From: Candidatus Peribacteria bacterium
GTDB taxonomy: Bacteria; Patescibacteriota; Gracilibacteria; UBA1369; LOWO2-01-FULL-3
DNA length: 60,454 bases
Assembly (NCBI GenBank): GCA_943356465.1
Contig: CALREX010000006.1
Coordinates: forward strand, 1-60,454
Direction of reading: 5' to 3'
The notes beneath the pieces were generated by a model. It ran no database searches and was not told the DNA's origin. It worked only from the letters and a program-made list of their open reading frames with translations. The position numbers were made by a program, and so were the translations under genes. This document shows positions 46,539-56,177 of this stretch, piece by piece (positions within the stretch are counted from its first letter, which is position 1; every line of letters starts with the position of its first letter).

Positions 46539-48317
46539 ATGTGCGGAATATTCGCCTACTACGGAGAAAAAACACACTCCCCTAAAATCGTTATAGAGGG
46601 GTTAAAAAAACTTGAGTATCGCGGCTATGACTCATGGGGCATCGCATACAAAAAAGACGGAGATATTTCTATTCATAAAGAAATAGGCAAGATAGGAGAA
46701 ATACATGACATCGAAGAACTAAAAGACGAATCTTCGATAGCAATAGGCCATTCTCGTTGGGCAACACACGGAGGAGTTACACAAAAAAATGCACATCCGC
46801 ATTTTTCGGAAAACAGGGAAATAGTTCTTGTTCACAATGGAATTCTTGAAAACTATTTGGAAATCAAAAAAAATCTTGAGAAAAAAGGACACACATTCCG
46901 TTCACAAACAGACACTGAAGTCATAGCACATTTGATTGAAGATCACGCACGAACACATTCATTTTTCGACAGCGTAAAAATGGCAATGGCCGAAATGGAA
47001 GGCAGGTATGCAATAGTTGTCATGAAAAAAGATGAAGACACTTTGATCGCGGCAAGACGCGGCTCACCTCTTATTCTTGGAGTCGGGAAAAAACATGGAG
47101 AATATTTCGTTGCGTCAGACATTCCGGCATTCTTAAAATACACAAATAATGTAATTTATTTGGACGACAACCAGATATGTACATTAAAAAATCAATCAGC
47201 ACACTTTTATGACACAATCAAAAAAACTGAAATTGAAAAAAGAATTATCGAAATAGATTGGGACGTAGAAAGTGCAGAAAAAGGAGAATTTCCACACTTC
47301 ATGATAAAAGAAATCACGGAACAAAAAGATACGCTGACACGCGCAATCAATCAGGATCCGGAAACGATAAACCAAGTAGCAAAAAAAATTGAAGGAGCGG
47401 AAAATATATTTTTGGTCGGATGCGGAACAGCAGGAAAAGTCTGCATGGTGGGACAATATTTATTTTCAAAAATCTCAAAAAAACAAGTTTCTTTCGCATT
47501 CGGATCGGAATTTGAAAATTACAAAAATTTCATAGATAAAAAAAGTTTAATAATAGCAATTTCTCAATCCGGAGAAACAGCAGACACGCTTGAAGCAATC
47601 GAAATAGCAAAAGAAAAAGGCGCAAAAGTTGTATCTATTGTAAACGTCGAAAATTCAAGCATCGCAAGAATGTCAGATTTTGTAATTCCAATCAAAGCCG
47701 GCCCGGAAAAAGCAGTCGCGTCGACGAAAGCGACAACATCTCAAATAGCTATTCTTATGCTGCTTGCATATGCATGTGACGGAGGGGTAAACATCGGAAA
47801 ACAATTGCTTGTGAATACTGCAAGTCAGATAAACGACATGTTAAATCCAAGATACGAAGAACATATTTCAAAAATCGCAGAAAAGATAAAAGGCATAGAA
47901 TCCATGTACATCATAGGTCGTGGAGAAAACTATCCGATGGCGCTTGAATCAGCAATAAAACTACAGGAAGTCTCGTATATCCATGCCGAAGGATTCGCAG
48001 GTGGAGAGCTAAAACATGGCCCAATTGCTCTCATATCAGCAAACACACCGGTAATAGCACTAGTCGCAAACGACGAACAAAAGAAAAACATTCTTTCAAA
48101 CACTATGGAAGTAAAAGCCCGCGGAGGCTTTATCATCGGAGTTTCACCGGAAAATCAAGAAGTTTTCGACTATTGGATCAGAGTCCCTGACGTCGGAGAG
48201 GCATCCCCTATCGTAAACATCATCCCAGTTCAACTTTTGGCTTACAAACTGGCAGTTTTGAGAAACACAGATCCAGACAAGCCAAGAAATCTTGCAAAAA
48301 GTGTAACAGTGAAATAA
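46539..48317 (+). CDS. glmS: Glutamine-fructose-6-phosphate aminotransferase
   Basis: This 592-aa enzyme makes glucosamine 6-phosphate, the entry to peptidoglycan and amino-sugar synthesis. It has the glutaminase nucleophile Cys2 (MCGIFAYYG), the EYRGYDSWG loop, HSRWATHG, and two SIS sugar isomerase domains (about 280-590) with VGCGTAGK, SQSGETADTLEA and the C-terminal KSVTVK, close to the conserved KSVTVE. Length is normal. It is monocistronic. Confidence 0.97.
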   Translation: MCGIFAYYGEKTHSPKIVIEGLKKLEYRGYDSWGIAYKKDGDISIHKEIGKIGEIHDIEELKDESSIAIGHSRWATHGGVTQKNAHPHFSENREIVLVHNGILENYLEIKKNLEKKGHTFRSQTDTEVIAHLIEDHARTHSFFDSVKMAMAEMEGRYAIVVMKKDEDTLIAARRGSPLILGVGKKHGEYFVASDIPAFLKYTNNVIYLDDNQICTLKNQSAHFYDTIKKTEIEKRIIEIDWDVESAEKGEFPHFMIKEITEQKDTLTRAINQDPETINQVAKKIEGAENIFLVGCGTAGKVCMVGQYLFSKISKKQVSFAFGSEFENYKNFIDKKSLIIAISQSGETADTLEAIEIAKEKGAKVVSIVNVENSSIARMSDFVIPIKAGPEKAVASTKATTSQIAILMLLAYACDGGVNIGKQLLVNTASQINDMLNPRYEEHISKIAEKIKGIESMYIIGRGENYPMALESAIKLQEVSYIHAEGFAGGELKHGPIALISANTPVIALVANDEQKKNILSNTMEVKARGGFIIGVSPENQEVFDYWIRVPDVGEASPIVNIIPVQLLAYKLAVLRNTDPDKPRNLAKSVTVK

Positions 48318-48333
48318 AGACATTTTACGCAAA

Positions 48334-48362
48334 TTGACAAAATAGCACATTTGAAGTATAAT
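48334..48362 (+). promoter_or_regulatory. Perfect consensus promoter
   Basis: TTGACA (48334-48339), a 17-bp spacer and TATAAT (48357-48362): all twelve consensus bases and ideal spacing, the strongest promoter in the window by eye. It drives the secreted-protein gene at 48397, leaving a 5' UTR of about 27 A-rich nt. Confidence 0.85.
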
Positions 48363-48396
48363 ATAGTCAAAGTTTTATATACAAACAAAAACAAAA

Positions 48397-48960
48397 ATGA
48401 AGAAAAACACAAAGATTGTAATAGGAAGCCTGATTGCCGTAGCCGCAATCGCTACAGGCTTATTTGCTTCGAATTCAAGCTTATTTAAAGGAGCAACAAT
48501 AAAAAAATCATCGAGACAAACAATCAACACGCAGATATATTGCGGGCTAACAGCCGTGGAAGCAAAAATGGAACAAGGCGTAATACAATCCGGAACAACA
48601 TGGACGCAAATAGGAAAACCAGTTGCCTGCTTAACAAAAGGAAAAAGCTACAGCTTAAATGCAGGATTTTACATAGACAAAAACCCAGGAACACCAATTG
48701 CAGCTCCGTCAGATATAGCAGTAACATGGACATCTACAGATATAAAAGGATTATTTTATAACGCATCGCCGGAAAAAGACGGAGAAATAACACCAACAGA
48801 TCCATCCATCATGCTAATAACACATCTCTCAACAAATTACGCAGGTAATGGAATTGGAGATATAACAGCTACATTATCTGGATATAAAAATACTTCAGGT
48901 CAATATTTTATTCCTTCAGGAGCAGCAAAATGCATCGCAACAATTCCTCAATGCAAATAA
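48397..48960 (+). CDS. Small secreted or membrane-anchored protein, 187 aa
   Basis: I do not recognise this protein. It begins with a basic start and hydrophobic helix (about 7-24), a signal peptide or anchor. The rest is small-residue-, Thr- and Ser-rich and beta-like, with four Cys (at CGL, ACL, KCI and QCK) that could form disulfides outside the cell. It is a single gene between a perfect consensus promoter and a strong terminator, so it is probably highly expressed. A structural surface protein or pilin-like subunit is possible but not shown; there is no type IV pilin motif. Confidence 0.75.
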   Translation: MKKNTKIVIGSLIAVAAIATGLFASNSSLFKGATIKKSSRQTINTQIYCGLTAVEAKMEQGVIQSGTTWTQIGKPVACLTKGKSYSLNAGFYIDKNPGTPIAAPSDIAVTWTSTDIKGLFYNASPEKDGEITPTDPSIMLITHLSTNYAGNGIGDITATLSGYKNTSGQYFIPSGAAKCIATIPQCK

Positions 48961-48977
48961 ATACAACATTATAAAAC

Positions 48978-49006
48978 AAAAAGACCGTTAACCATACGGT
49001 CTTTTT
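48978..49006 (+). terminator. Intrinsic terminator after the secreted-protein gene
   Basis: GACCGT (48983-48988) pairs with ACGGTC (48996-49001), flanked by A and a run of six T. It ends the 187-aa gene transcript. Confidence 0.9.
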
Positions 49007-49075
49007 TATTCTTTTCTATTTCAATACAAGCACAATTTTTGATATAATTTTTGCGAATAAATTTCCCTCATTTTT

Positions 49076-50500
49076 ATGTTCCAAAAAAACACAAAAGTAG
49101 TTTGCACACTCGGACCAGCCAGCGACAGCGTAAATGGAATTGTGGCTTTAATAAAGGCAGGAATGAACGTCTCAAGGTTAAATTTTTCACATGGAACATA
49201 TGAAGATCATGCAAAACTAATACAAAATATTCATAAAGCCGAAAGTCTTACAAAAACAAGAATAGGAATTTTACAAGATCTTCAAGGACCAAAAATCAGG
49301 ATCGGAGCAATGCCGGAAGAAGGCATACACATCAAAAAAGATGAAGTGTTCACAATCACAACAAAAGAAATCACAGGAGAAAGAACAAAGAATAAAATAA
49401 TCATTCCACTCACTTACAAAAACATTTGTCGTGACGTAAAAACAAACGCAACAGTTTTGATAAATGACGGATTACTCGAAGCAATCGTTATAAAAAAGAA
49501 AAAAGATGAGCTGGTTCTAAAGGCTAAGACCTCAGGAATAATAAAACACGGAAACGGAATAAATTTCCCAAGTTCAACAATCTCAGCAAAAACAATCACG
49601 GAAAAAGATTTAAAAGATCTAGAATTCGGATTAAAAAATAACGTCGATTTTATAGCACTTTCATTTGTAAAATCAAAAAAAGACATCGAAGAACTACGAG
49701 CACTAATTCAAAAAAAAGGCAAAAACACACCAATCATAGCTAAAATAGAAAGACATGAAGCAGTTGCACATTTGAAAGAAATCATAAAATCAGCAGACGG
49801 AGTCATGGTCGCACGCGGAGATTTAGGCACAGACATACCTCCGGAACACGTTCCACTTGTACAAAAAAGAATTATTAATATAGCAAACAAATACGGAAAA
49901 CCGGTAATAACTGCAACGCAAGTACTCCAATCAATGGTAAAAAATCCAATTCCGACAAGAGCAGAAATTTCAGACGCAGCAAACGCAGTTTTTGACCACA
50001 CAGACGCAATCATGCTTTCAAACGAAACAGCAGTTGGAAAATATCCAGCAAAAGCAGCCTTGGTCCTTACAAAAGTTGCGCACTCTGTAGAACAGGAAAT
50101 GCAAAAACACGAAGAATTAAAGGAATTCACATTTTCAAACACGCAAAAAACAAGATCCTCACTTATCGCATGCGAAAATGCATGCGATCTTGCTCTCAGA
50201 GCAAAAGCCGGCGCAATGGTGGCATACACAGACGACGGTTTTACATCAAGGCAAATCGCAAAATATCGCATATATACGCCAATAATCACATTCACGTCAT
50301 CTGAAAAAACAGCACGAGAACTAACATTAGTATGGGGAATAAACAAAGTTTTTGTAAAAAAATTCCAGGAAGATGCAAACAAAAAATTGAAAAACATAGT
50401 CGATTTTATAGCACGAGAACACCTTGTAAAGAAAGGCCAGAAAATAGTCATCATATGTAACGCAAGCAGTACAAGCACAATATCAACATATAAATTATGA
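49076..50500 (+). CDS. pyk: Pyruvate kinase
   Basis: This 474-aa enzyme makes ATP and pyruvate from phosphoenolpyruvate. It has the N-terminal LGPASDSVNGIVALIKAGMNV and SRLNFSHG, the catalytic IAKIERHEA segment with its Lys and Glu, VMVARGDLGTDIP, and ATQVLQSM with NAVFDHTDAIMLSNETAVGKYP. The C-terminal allosteric domain is present without the extra PEP-utiliser domain. A TATAAT -10 lies about 35 nt upstream. Its TGA overlaps the ruvC ATG (ATGA). Confidence 0.96.
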   Translation: MFQKNTKVVCTLGPASDSVNGIVALIKAGMNVSRLNFSHGTYEDHAKLIQNIHKAESLTKTRIGILQDLQGPKIRIGAMPEEGIHIKKDEVFTITTKEITGERTKNKIIIPLTYKNICRDVKTNATVLINDGLLEAIVIKKKKDELVLKAKTSGIIKHGNGINFPSSTISAKTITEKDLKDLEFGLKNNVDFIALSFVKSKKDIEELRALIQKKGKNTPIIAKIERHEAVAHLKEIIKSADGVMVARGDLGTDIPPEHVPLVQKRIINIANKYGKPVITATQVLQSMVKNPIPTRAEISDAANAVFDHTDAIMLSNETAVGKYPAKAALVLTKVAHSVEQEMQKHEELKEFTFSNTQKTRSSLIACENACDLALRAKAGAMVAYTDDGFTSRQIAKYRIYTPIITFTSSEKTARELTLVWGINKVFVKKFQEDANKKLKNIVDFIAREHLVKKGQKIVIICNASSTSTISTYKL

Positions 50501-50988
50501 GAATAATCGGAATAGATCCAGGCACCGCAATAACAGGATTCAGCATCATAGACTCGATTAAAGGAAAAATAAGTCTGTTGGATTATGGCTGTATAAGAAC
50601 ACATTCATCACTTCCACAATCCGAAAGACTAAAACAAATTTCAGAAGATTTGGGGGTTTTAATAAAAAAATGGGAACCAGCAATGGCATCAGTCGAAAAA
50701 CTTTTTTTTCAAAAAAACATAAAGACAGCAATGAAAGTTGCAGAAGCTCGTGGAATAGTCTTGGGTAAATTAGCAGAAACAAATATTGAAATCGGCGAAT
50801 ACACACCACTTGAAATAAAATCAGCAATTTGCGGATACGGGAAAGCTGATAAAAAGATGGTGCAACAAATGGTTAAAGCAATTTTGGGACTTCAAAAGAT
50901 TCCAAAACCTGACGATGCGGCAGACGCAATCGCATCAGCAATTTGCATGGCAAACAGCCATAAATTAAAACAACGCATACAAAGATAA
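50497..50988 (+). CDS. ruvC: Holliday junction resolvase RuvC
   Basis: This 163-aa RNase H-fold nuclease cuts Holliday junctions. Acidic catalytic residues are visible: Asp7 in IGIDPGTAITGF, Glu in ASVEKLFF (about 67), and Asp residues in KPDDAADAIASAI (about 140). Length is normal. It is translationally coupled to pyk, an unusual partner, and followed 4 nt later by a TPR gene. Confidence 0.95.
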   Translation: MRIIGIDPGTAITGFSIIDSIKGKISLLDYGCIRTHSSLPQSERLKQISEDLGVLIKKWEPAMASVEKLFFQKNIKTAMKVAEARGIVLGKLAETNIEIGEYTPLEIKSAICGYGKADKKMVQQMVKAILGLQKIPKPDDAADAIASAICMANSHKLKQRIQR

Positions 50989-50992
50989 ATTA

Positions 50993-52318
50993 ATGAATAA
51001 ATTCCTAGCAACACTTTGGATAATAATAATCGCAGGATCAGTTGTGATCACCGTGGGCTTACTAAAGCCTAAAAATGCAGGAGACATAGCGAACATCAAC
51101 ACAGGAAATATTCAGGCAAACAAAAAACAGGAAACAACTCCACCAACTTCATCGGCACAAGAAGACGTCAATGAAAATTCGCCATCATCATTAACAAAAC
51201 TTGGAGACAAATATTTATCTGAACACAAACCAAAAGATGCACAGGATGCCTATCAAAAAGCCGAGAAACTCGATCCATCTTCAATAAAAATAAAATTAAA
51301 AATTGCACAAAGTTATCTCAACCAACGAAATATAAATGCAGCAAAATCTCTAATTGGGCAGTTAAACAAGGAGGATTCGGAAGTCAAATATTACACAGGA
51401 ATTATCCTATCACTTTTCAAAGACCCGGAAGGTGCAAAAAAAATATTTACAGAAATTTCAAAGAAAGCAAATGATCCAAACAAAACAAACGCACAAAATT
51501 TTGTGGATGCATTTACAACATTTTCATATTACAAAGGAGGAGAACAAATTTTTCTAGAGACTTTGCTCGCAAAAGCAATGACAGAGTCAGGGCAGTACGA
51601 AGCGGCAATTCCACTATTATATGATGTTATAAATCAAAAAAATGATTATAGAGATGCATGGCTGGTTTTAGGGTATGCATATCTAAACACAGCAAAATAT
51701 CAAGATGCAACAGATGCATTGATACAAGCCTTAAAACTCGACAACGAAAAACCTGAAACATTATTTTTCTTAGGAATTTCATATTCATTTATAAAAGACA
51801 CAGACAAGGCAATTTTTTATCTAGAAAAAGCAAAATCATATGGCTTCACTCCAAAAGAAGAAATAGACATCAGGCTTGGAGATTTATATACAACAAAAGG
51901 AGAATACAAAAAGTCAGCCATGCTTTATGAAACAGTATTGGCCTCATACAGCCAAAACCTAAGCCTTTACACCAAAGCGGTCTGGGTAAACATAGAAAAA
52001 CTAAACGACACAAATAAAGCCTTGATATTAGCAAAAAAAGCACTTTATGAAAAACCATCTGAAGCCGCAAGTTTCAATCTCGTAGGATGGGCGCTTTCCA
52101 GCAAAGGGAACACAGAAGATGCAAAAGCATACCTTACAAAAGCAATAGAATTAAATCCAAAACTGGACGCAGCATACTTAAACCTTGGACAAATATACGA
52201 AAAAGAAAATAAAGCTACATTGGCAAAAGATTACTACACAAAAGCATATTCTCTAGGCCAAGGGAACAGCATCTCAAAACTTGCAGCAAGAAAATATCAG
52301 GCTTTACTTAACAAATAA
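50993..52318 (+). CDS. Membrane-anchored TPR protein
   Basis: This 441-aa protein has one N-terminal membrane helix (about 6-24), a Ser/Pro/Gln-rich linker (about 30-65) and then many TPR units (for example AQDAYQKAEKLDPSSIKIKL, AWLVLGYAYLNTAKYQDA and the closing AYLNLGQIYEKENKATLAKDYY). TPRs bind other proteins. It lies just upstream of a prepilin peptidase gene, so a role in pilus or envelope assembly is possible but not shown. Confidence 0.85.
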   Translation: MNKFLATLWIIIIAGSVVITVGLLKPKNAGDIANINTGNIQANKKQETTPPTSSAQEDVNENSPSSLTKLGDKYLSEHKPKDAQDAYQKAEKLDPSSIKIKLKIAQSYLNQRNINAAKSLIGQLNKEDSEVKYYTGIILSLFKDPEGAKKIFTEISKKANDPNKTNAQNFVDAFTTFSYYKGGEQIFLETLLAKAMTESGQYEAAIPLLYDVINQKNDYRDAWLVLGYAYLNTAKYQDATDALIQALKLDNEKPETLFFLGISYSFIKDTDKAIFYLEKAKSYGFTPKEEIDIRLGDLYTTKGEYKKSAMLYETVLASYSQNLSLYTKAVWVNIEKLNDTNKALILAKKALYEKPSEAASFNLVGWALSSKGNTEDAKAYLTKAIELNPKLDAAYLNLGQIYEKENKATLAKDYYTKAYSLGQGNSISKLAARKYQALLNK

Positions 52319-52331
52319 TTAACAAAACACA

Positions 52332-53144
52332 ATGGTAAAATTATTCTTAACATTAGCATTCATCCTCGGAACAATTTTCGGAAGTTTTTTAAGCGTAATA
52401 ATTTACAGAACCAAAACCGACAAACCAGGCATCGTACTTGGACGTTCTATCTGCCCTTTTTGCAAAAAGAAATTAAAATTCAGATATTTAATACCTATTT
52501 TAAGCTGGCTTTTCTTACGAGGGAAATGCGGATATTGCGGCAAAAAAATCGGAATACATTATTTGGCACTAGAAATAATAACAGGCTTGGTGTTTGTAAC
52601 AACATTTCTCACTTTCAATTTCATAGAGATAAAATTCGATCAATTTTTCGTAAATTACGAAATGTTAAAATTCTTCATTTTTTACACGATAGAATTTTTA
52701 TTTTTAATAACAATCTTCTTCTACGATTTAGAGTACAAAGAAATTCCTGATAAATTTTCAATCACAGCAATATTCATTGCAATAGCAGGAAATATTATAA
52801 TGCACACACTCTCCCCACTTAATATGGCAATTGGTGGAATTTCAATTTTCTTATTTTTTGCATTGCAGTTTTTACTTTCAAATGGCAAATGGATTGGAGG
52901 CGGAGACCTTAGACTAGGCATGCTCATAGGAGTTTTACTTGGATGGGACAAGGGACTCGTAGCCCTTACAATAGCTTATATAATAGGAGCAATACTAAGT
53001 CTGATCCTAATTGGAATGAAAAAATTAAACAGAAAATCCCAAATTCCTTTCGGACCTTTCCTTATTACAGGAACACTGGTAGCATTTTTCTTCGGACAAC
53101 AAATACTTAATTGGTACCTAGGTGGCATTTTTATAGGACTTTAA
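52332..53144 (+). CDS. pilD: Prepilin peptidase (A24)
   Basis: This 270-aa polytopic membrane aspartyl protease cleaves and N-methylates type IV prepilins. It has the N-terminal GTIFGSFLSVIIYR, the cytoplasmic Cys tetrad CPFCKKK and CGYCGKK (about 37-75) typical of the methylase domain, and catalytic Asp in FYDLEYKEIPD (about 136) and GGGDLRLG (about 195). No pilin gene lies in the window. It implies type IV pili or related filaments. Confidence 0.93.
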   Translation: MVKLFLTLAFILGTIFGSFLSVIIYRTKTDKPGIVLGRSICPFCKKKLKFRYLIPILSWLFLRGKCGYCGKKIGIHYLALEIITGLVFVTTFLTFNFIEIKFDQFFVNYEMLKFFIFYTIEFLFLITIFFYDLEYKEIPDKFSITAIFIAIAGNIIMHTLSPLNMAIGGISIFLFFALQFLLSNGKWIGGGDLRLGMLIGVLLGWDKGLVALTIAYIIGAILSLILIGMKKLNRKSQIPFGPFLITGTLVAFFFGQQILNWYLGGIFIGL

Positions 53145-53148
53145 AAAC

Positions 53149-54699
53149 ATGAGAAACATTCCTGCAAAATCAGAAATCGACAAAAAAGTTTTACTTATAA
53201 TCCTTGACGGATACGGAGAAGGTAAAGATTATAAGTACAACGCAGTAACACGCAGCAACACTCCATACCTGAATATGTTACGCAAAAATTACCCTACAAC
53301 ATTACTTAGAACAGAAGGAAATTACGTCGGACTTCCAAAAAATTCCATGGGAGGAAGTGAAGTCGGACATTTTACTATAGGCGCAGGAAGAATTGTTTTT
53401 CAATCACTGGAAGAAATAAATAGATCTATTAAATCAAATAAATTTTTCAACTTAAAAGAACTCAAGAAAGCGGCACAACTTTGCAAAAAGAACAATTCAA
53501 AATTCCACATAATGGGAATGATTTCAGATCAAGGTGTACACTCACACATAGATCATCTTTTTGCACTTCTTAAATTTGCAAAAAAAGAAGGATTAAAAAA
53601 AGTATATATACACGCCATTACCGATGGCAGAGATGTACCGGAAAGATCCGCAGGCGAATTCATAAAACAAATAAATCAAAACATAAAAAAATTCAAAGTT
53701 GGGAAAATTGCGACAATTATAGGTAGATTTTATTCCATGGATCGCGACAAAAATTTTGCAAGAACAAAAAAAGCATATGATTTATTAACAGAAGGAAAAG
53801 GAAAACCTGAAAAAGATCCATTCACAGCAATAGCAAATGACTACAAAAAAGGCACAAAAACAGATTACTATTTGCATCCAATCCTTCTGGAAAAAGATGG
53901 CTTGATAGAAAGCAAAGACACTGTCGTATTTTTCAACTACAGGACGGACAGGTCAAAGCAATTAGCGGAATCATTTACAGAAAAAAACTTCAAAGGATTT
54001 AAAAGAGAAAAAGTCATACTCCCTCACTTCGTATGCTTCGGCCCATACTCAAAAACTTCTCCAGTTTTATTTCAAGCAAACATTGTAAAGAACAATCTTG
54101 GAGAAACACTTTCGAAAAACAAGATTCATCAATTAAGAATTGCGGAAACGGAAAAATACGCACATGTAACATACTTTTTCAATTCACAAGTAAAAGAACC
54201 ATATAAAAATGAAACTCAAATAATGATTCACTCGCCAAAGGTGTCATCTTACGCACAAAAACCAGAAATGAGCGCCTTCAAAATCAAAGAAAACCTGCTA
54301 AACGCACTGAATAAAAAAACACAATATGGATGCATAGTGCTAAATTTCGCAAATTGCGATTTAGTTGGACATAGCGGAGACTTTCAGGCCACCGTAAAAG
54401 CCGTGGAATATGTAGATAAATGTTTGGCGGAAATTATTCCTGAAGCACAAAAAAAGGGCTACACCGTAATAATAACAGCAGATCATGGGAATGCAGAATA
54501 TAAGAAATATGCAAATGGAGATCAATGTCCTTCGCATTCATTGAATCCAGTGATTTTTATTCTCATTTCAAAATTTGGCAAAAAAATATCTTTATTAAAA
54601 AACAAAGAACTCGGACTTTCTTCAGTTGCACCAACAATATTAAAAATCATGAAAATACAAAAACCAAAAGAAATGACTGGAAAATGCTTAATTAAGTGA
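53149..54699 (+). CDS. gpmI: 2,3-bisphosphoglycerate-independent phosphoglycerate mutase
   Basis: This 516-aa alkaline-phosphatase-superfamily enzyme interconverts 3- and 2-phosphoglycerate using two Mn ions. It has LIILDGYGEG with the first Asp ligand, the nucleophile Ser in SMGGSEVGH (usually MGNSEVGH), ITDGRDVPERSA, and the C-terminal metal site TADHGNAEYK. With pyk in the same operon, it covers two steps of lower glycolysis. It starts 4 nt after pilD. Confidence 0.95.
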   Translation: MRNIPAKSEIDKKVLLIILDGYGEGKDYKYNAVTRSNTPYLNMLRKNYPTTLLRTEGNYVGLPKNSMGGSEVGHFTIGAGRIVFQSLEEINRSIKSNKFFNLKELKKAAQLCKKNNSKFHIMGMISDQGVHSHIDHLFALLKFAKKEGLKKVYIHAITDGRDVPERSAGEFIKQINQNIKKFKVGKIATIIGRFYSMDRDKNFARTKKAYDLLTEGKGKPEKDPFTAIANDYKKGTKTDYYLHPILLEKDGLIESKDTVVFFNYRTDRSKQLAESFTEKNFKGFKREKVILPHFVCFGPYSKTSPVLFQANIVKNNLGETLSKNKIHQLRIAETEKYAHVTYFFNSQVKEPYKNETQIMIHSPKVSSYAQKPEMSAFKIKENLLNALNKKTQYGCIVLNFANCDLVGHSGDFQATVKAVEYVDKCLAEIIPEAQKKGYTVIITADHGNAEYKKYANGDQCPSHSLNPVIFILISKFGKKISLLKNKELGLSSVAPTILKIMKIQKPKEMTGKCLIK

Positions 54700-54712
54700 T
54701 AAAATCAGCACC
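54700..54712 (+). promoter_or_regulatory. -10 box giving a leaderless manC start
   Basis: TAAAAT (54700-54705) is followed after 7 nt by the manC ATG (54713), inside the end of gpmI. A TTAATTAA motif (54688-54695) lies just upstream, and no clear -35 is seen. Confidence 0.4.
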
Positions 54713-55765
54713 ATGAAAGCAGTAATACTAGCAGGAGGAGGAGGAACGAGACTTTGGCCACTTTCAGTAGAAGAAGCCCCAAAGCAGTTTCAAAAACTTG
54801 TGTCTGAAAAAACACTTATAGAGGAGACTTTAGATCGACTCTCATTTTTAGACCCAGATGATATATATATAGCCACAAACAAGGCTCACAAATCACTTGT
54901 ACAAAAATTTTGCGCAAAAGTGCCAGAAACAAACATAATAATAGAACCGGCACTGAGAGATACGGCCTCATGTATAGGACTTGCAGCAGCAATTATTGAA
55001 AAAACACATCCTGGGGAAGTCATGGCGGTCATATATGCCGATCATTTAGTAAAAAATAAAGAGGAATTTGAAGAAAAATTAAAAATTGCAGAAAACTTAG
55101 CAAAAGAAGAAAACACTCTAAATATAATAGAAGTAAACGCTTCTTCTCCAAATACAAACTACGGATATGTTAAACTCGGAAAACTTCACAAAAACATAAA
55201 CGACACGGAAATTTATATATTAGACAGCTTCAAGGAAAAACCAACTCTTGAACAAGCTAAATCCTTTATAGAAAAAGGAAATTACCTCTGGAATACAGGT
55301 ATTTACGTATGGAAATGCTCTACCCTCCTACAGTATTATAAGGAATATAAACCGGAAACATACGAAAAATTAGAAAAAATATCAGAAAATTTTGGTACAC
55401 AAGCCTATGAAAGTACGCTAGAATCCATATATCCAACGCTGGAAAAAATATCAATAGATTACGCAATTATGGAAAGTGTCGATCCAAAAGATGTAGGAAT
55501 CATCAAATCAGACTTGGGATGGTCTGACATAGGAAATTTTGAAACAATATGGGAAGTACAGGGAAAAGATGCAGAATCAAACGTAAAACGTGGAAAAATA
55601 TCATCCCTGGACGTAGAGAATTCATTAATATATAACGATACAGATAAAAAAATGGCCGTTATCGGACTAAAAAACGTAGTTATCGTAAACACAAAAGACG
55701 GGATCTTAATATGTGATAAATCACAATGCAAAAGACTTAAAGAATTAAACAATGGACAAAGTTGA
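54713..55765 (+). CDS. manC: Mannose-1-phosphate guanylyltransferase
   Basis: This 350-aa nucleotidyltransferase makes GDP-mannose from mannose 1-phosphate and GTP. It has the pyrophosphorylase signature LAGGGGTRLWPLS (about 6-18), ALRDTASCIGLAA, the metal-binding YADHLVKN and FKEKP with GNYLWNTGIY. It lacks the C-terminal isomerase domain of fused AlgA/ManC proteins; that part is a separate gene that overlaps its end by 14 bp. Confidence 0.93.
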   Translation: MKAVILAGGGGTRLWPLSVEEAPKQFQKLVSEKTLIEETLDRLSFLDPDDIYIATNKAHKSLVQKFCAKVPETNIIIEPALRDTASCIGLAAAIIEKTHPGEVMAVIYADHLVKNKEEFEEKLKIAENLAKEENTLNIIEVNASSPNTNYGYVKLGKLHKNINDTEIYILDSFKEKPTLEQAKSFIEKGNYLWNTGIYVWKCSTLLQYYKEYKPETYEKLEKISENFGTQAYESTLESIYPTLEKISIDYAIMESVDPKDVGIIKSDLGWSDIGNFETIWEVQGKDAESNVKRGKISSLDVENSLIYNDTDKKMAVIGLKNVVIVNTKDGILICDKSQCKRLKELNNGQS

Positions 55766-56150
55766 AATAAAACTCAAACCATGGGGCCAAGAAATATGGT
55801 TCGCACACACAGACAAGTATGCAGGAAAAATCCTTGAAATAACAAAAGGACATCGCTATAGCCTGCAGTACCATGAGAAAAAATCAGAAACTCAGTATAT
55901 TCTCAGCGGAAAAGTGAAACTTATCTACGGCACAGAGATAACAAACCTGCAAGAGAAAATTCTAAATCCTGGTGACAAATTTGACATAACTCCATATACT
56001 ATCCACCGCTTAGAAGCCTTAGAAGATAATACTAAGGTATTTGAGGTATCAACGCCGGAACTCGATGATGTCGTAAAACTGGACGACGATTACGGAAGAT
56101 CAGGAAAAGGAAATAATGCAGAGCTTGATGAGAAATTACATAATCAATAA
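55752..56150 (+). CDS. Cupin, mannose-6-phosphate isomerase type II-like
   Basis: This 132-aa single-domain cupin has PWGQEIWFAHTDKYAGKILEI, then metal-ligand motifs SLQYHEKKSETQYILSGK and PGDKFDITPYTIHRLEAL. It matches the isomerase half of bifunctional ManC/AlgA. It overlaps manC by 14 bp, so the two chains probably act together to channel fructose or mannose 6-phosphate toward GDP-mannose. A phosphomannomutase (ManB) is still needed and is not in the window. Confidence 0.88.
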   Translation: MDKVEIKLKPWGQEIWFAHTDKYAGKILEITKGHRYSLQYHEKKSETQYILSGKVKLIYGTEITNLQEKILNPGDKFDITPYTIHRLEALEDNTKVFEVSTPELDDVVKLDDDYGRSGKGNNAELDEKLHNQ

Positions 56151-56177
56151 AAATTTAAATACTAATAATAAACAACC

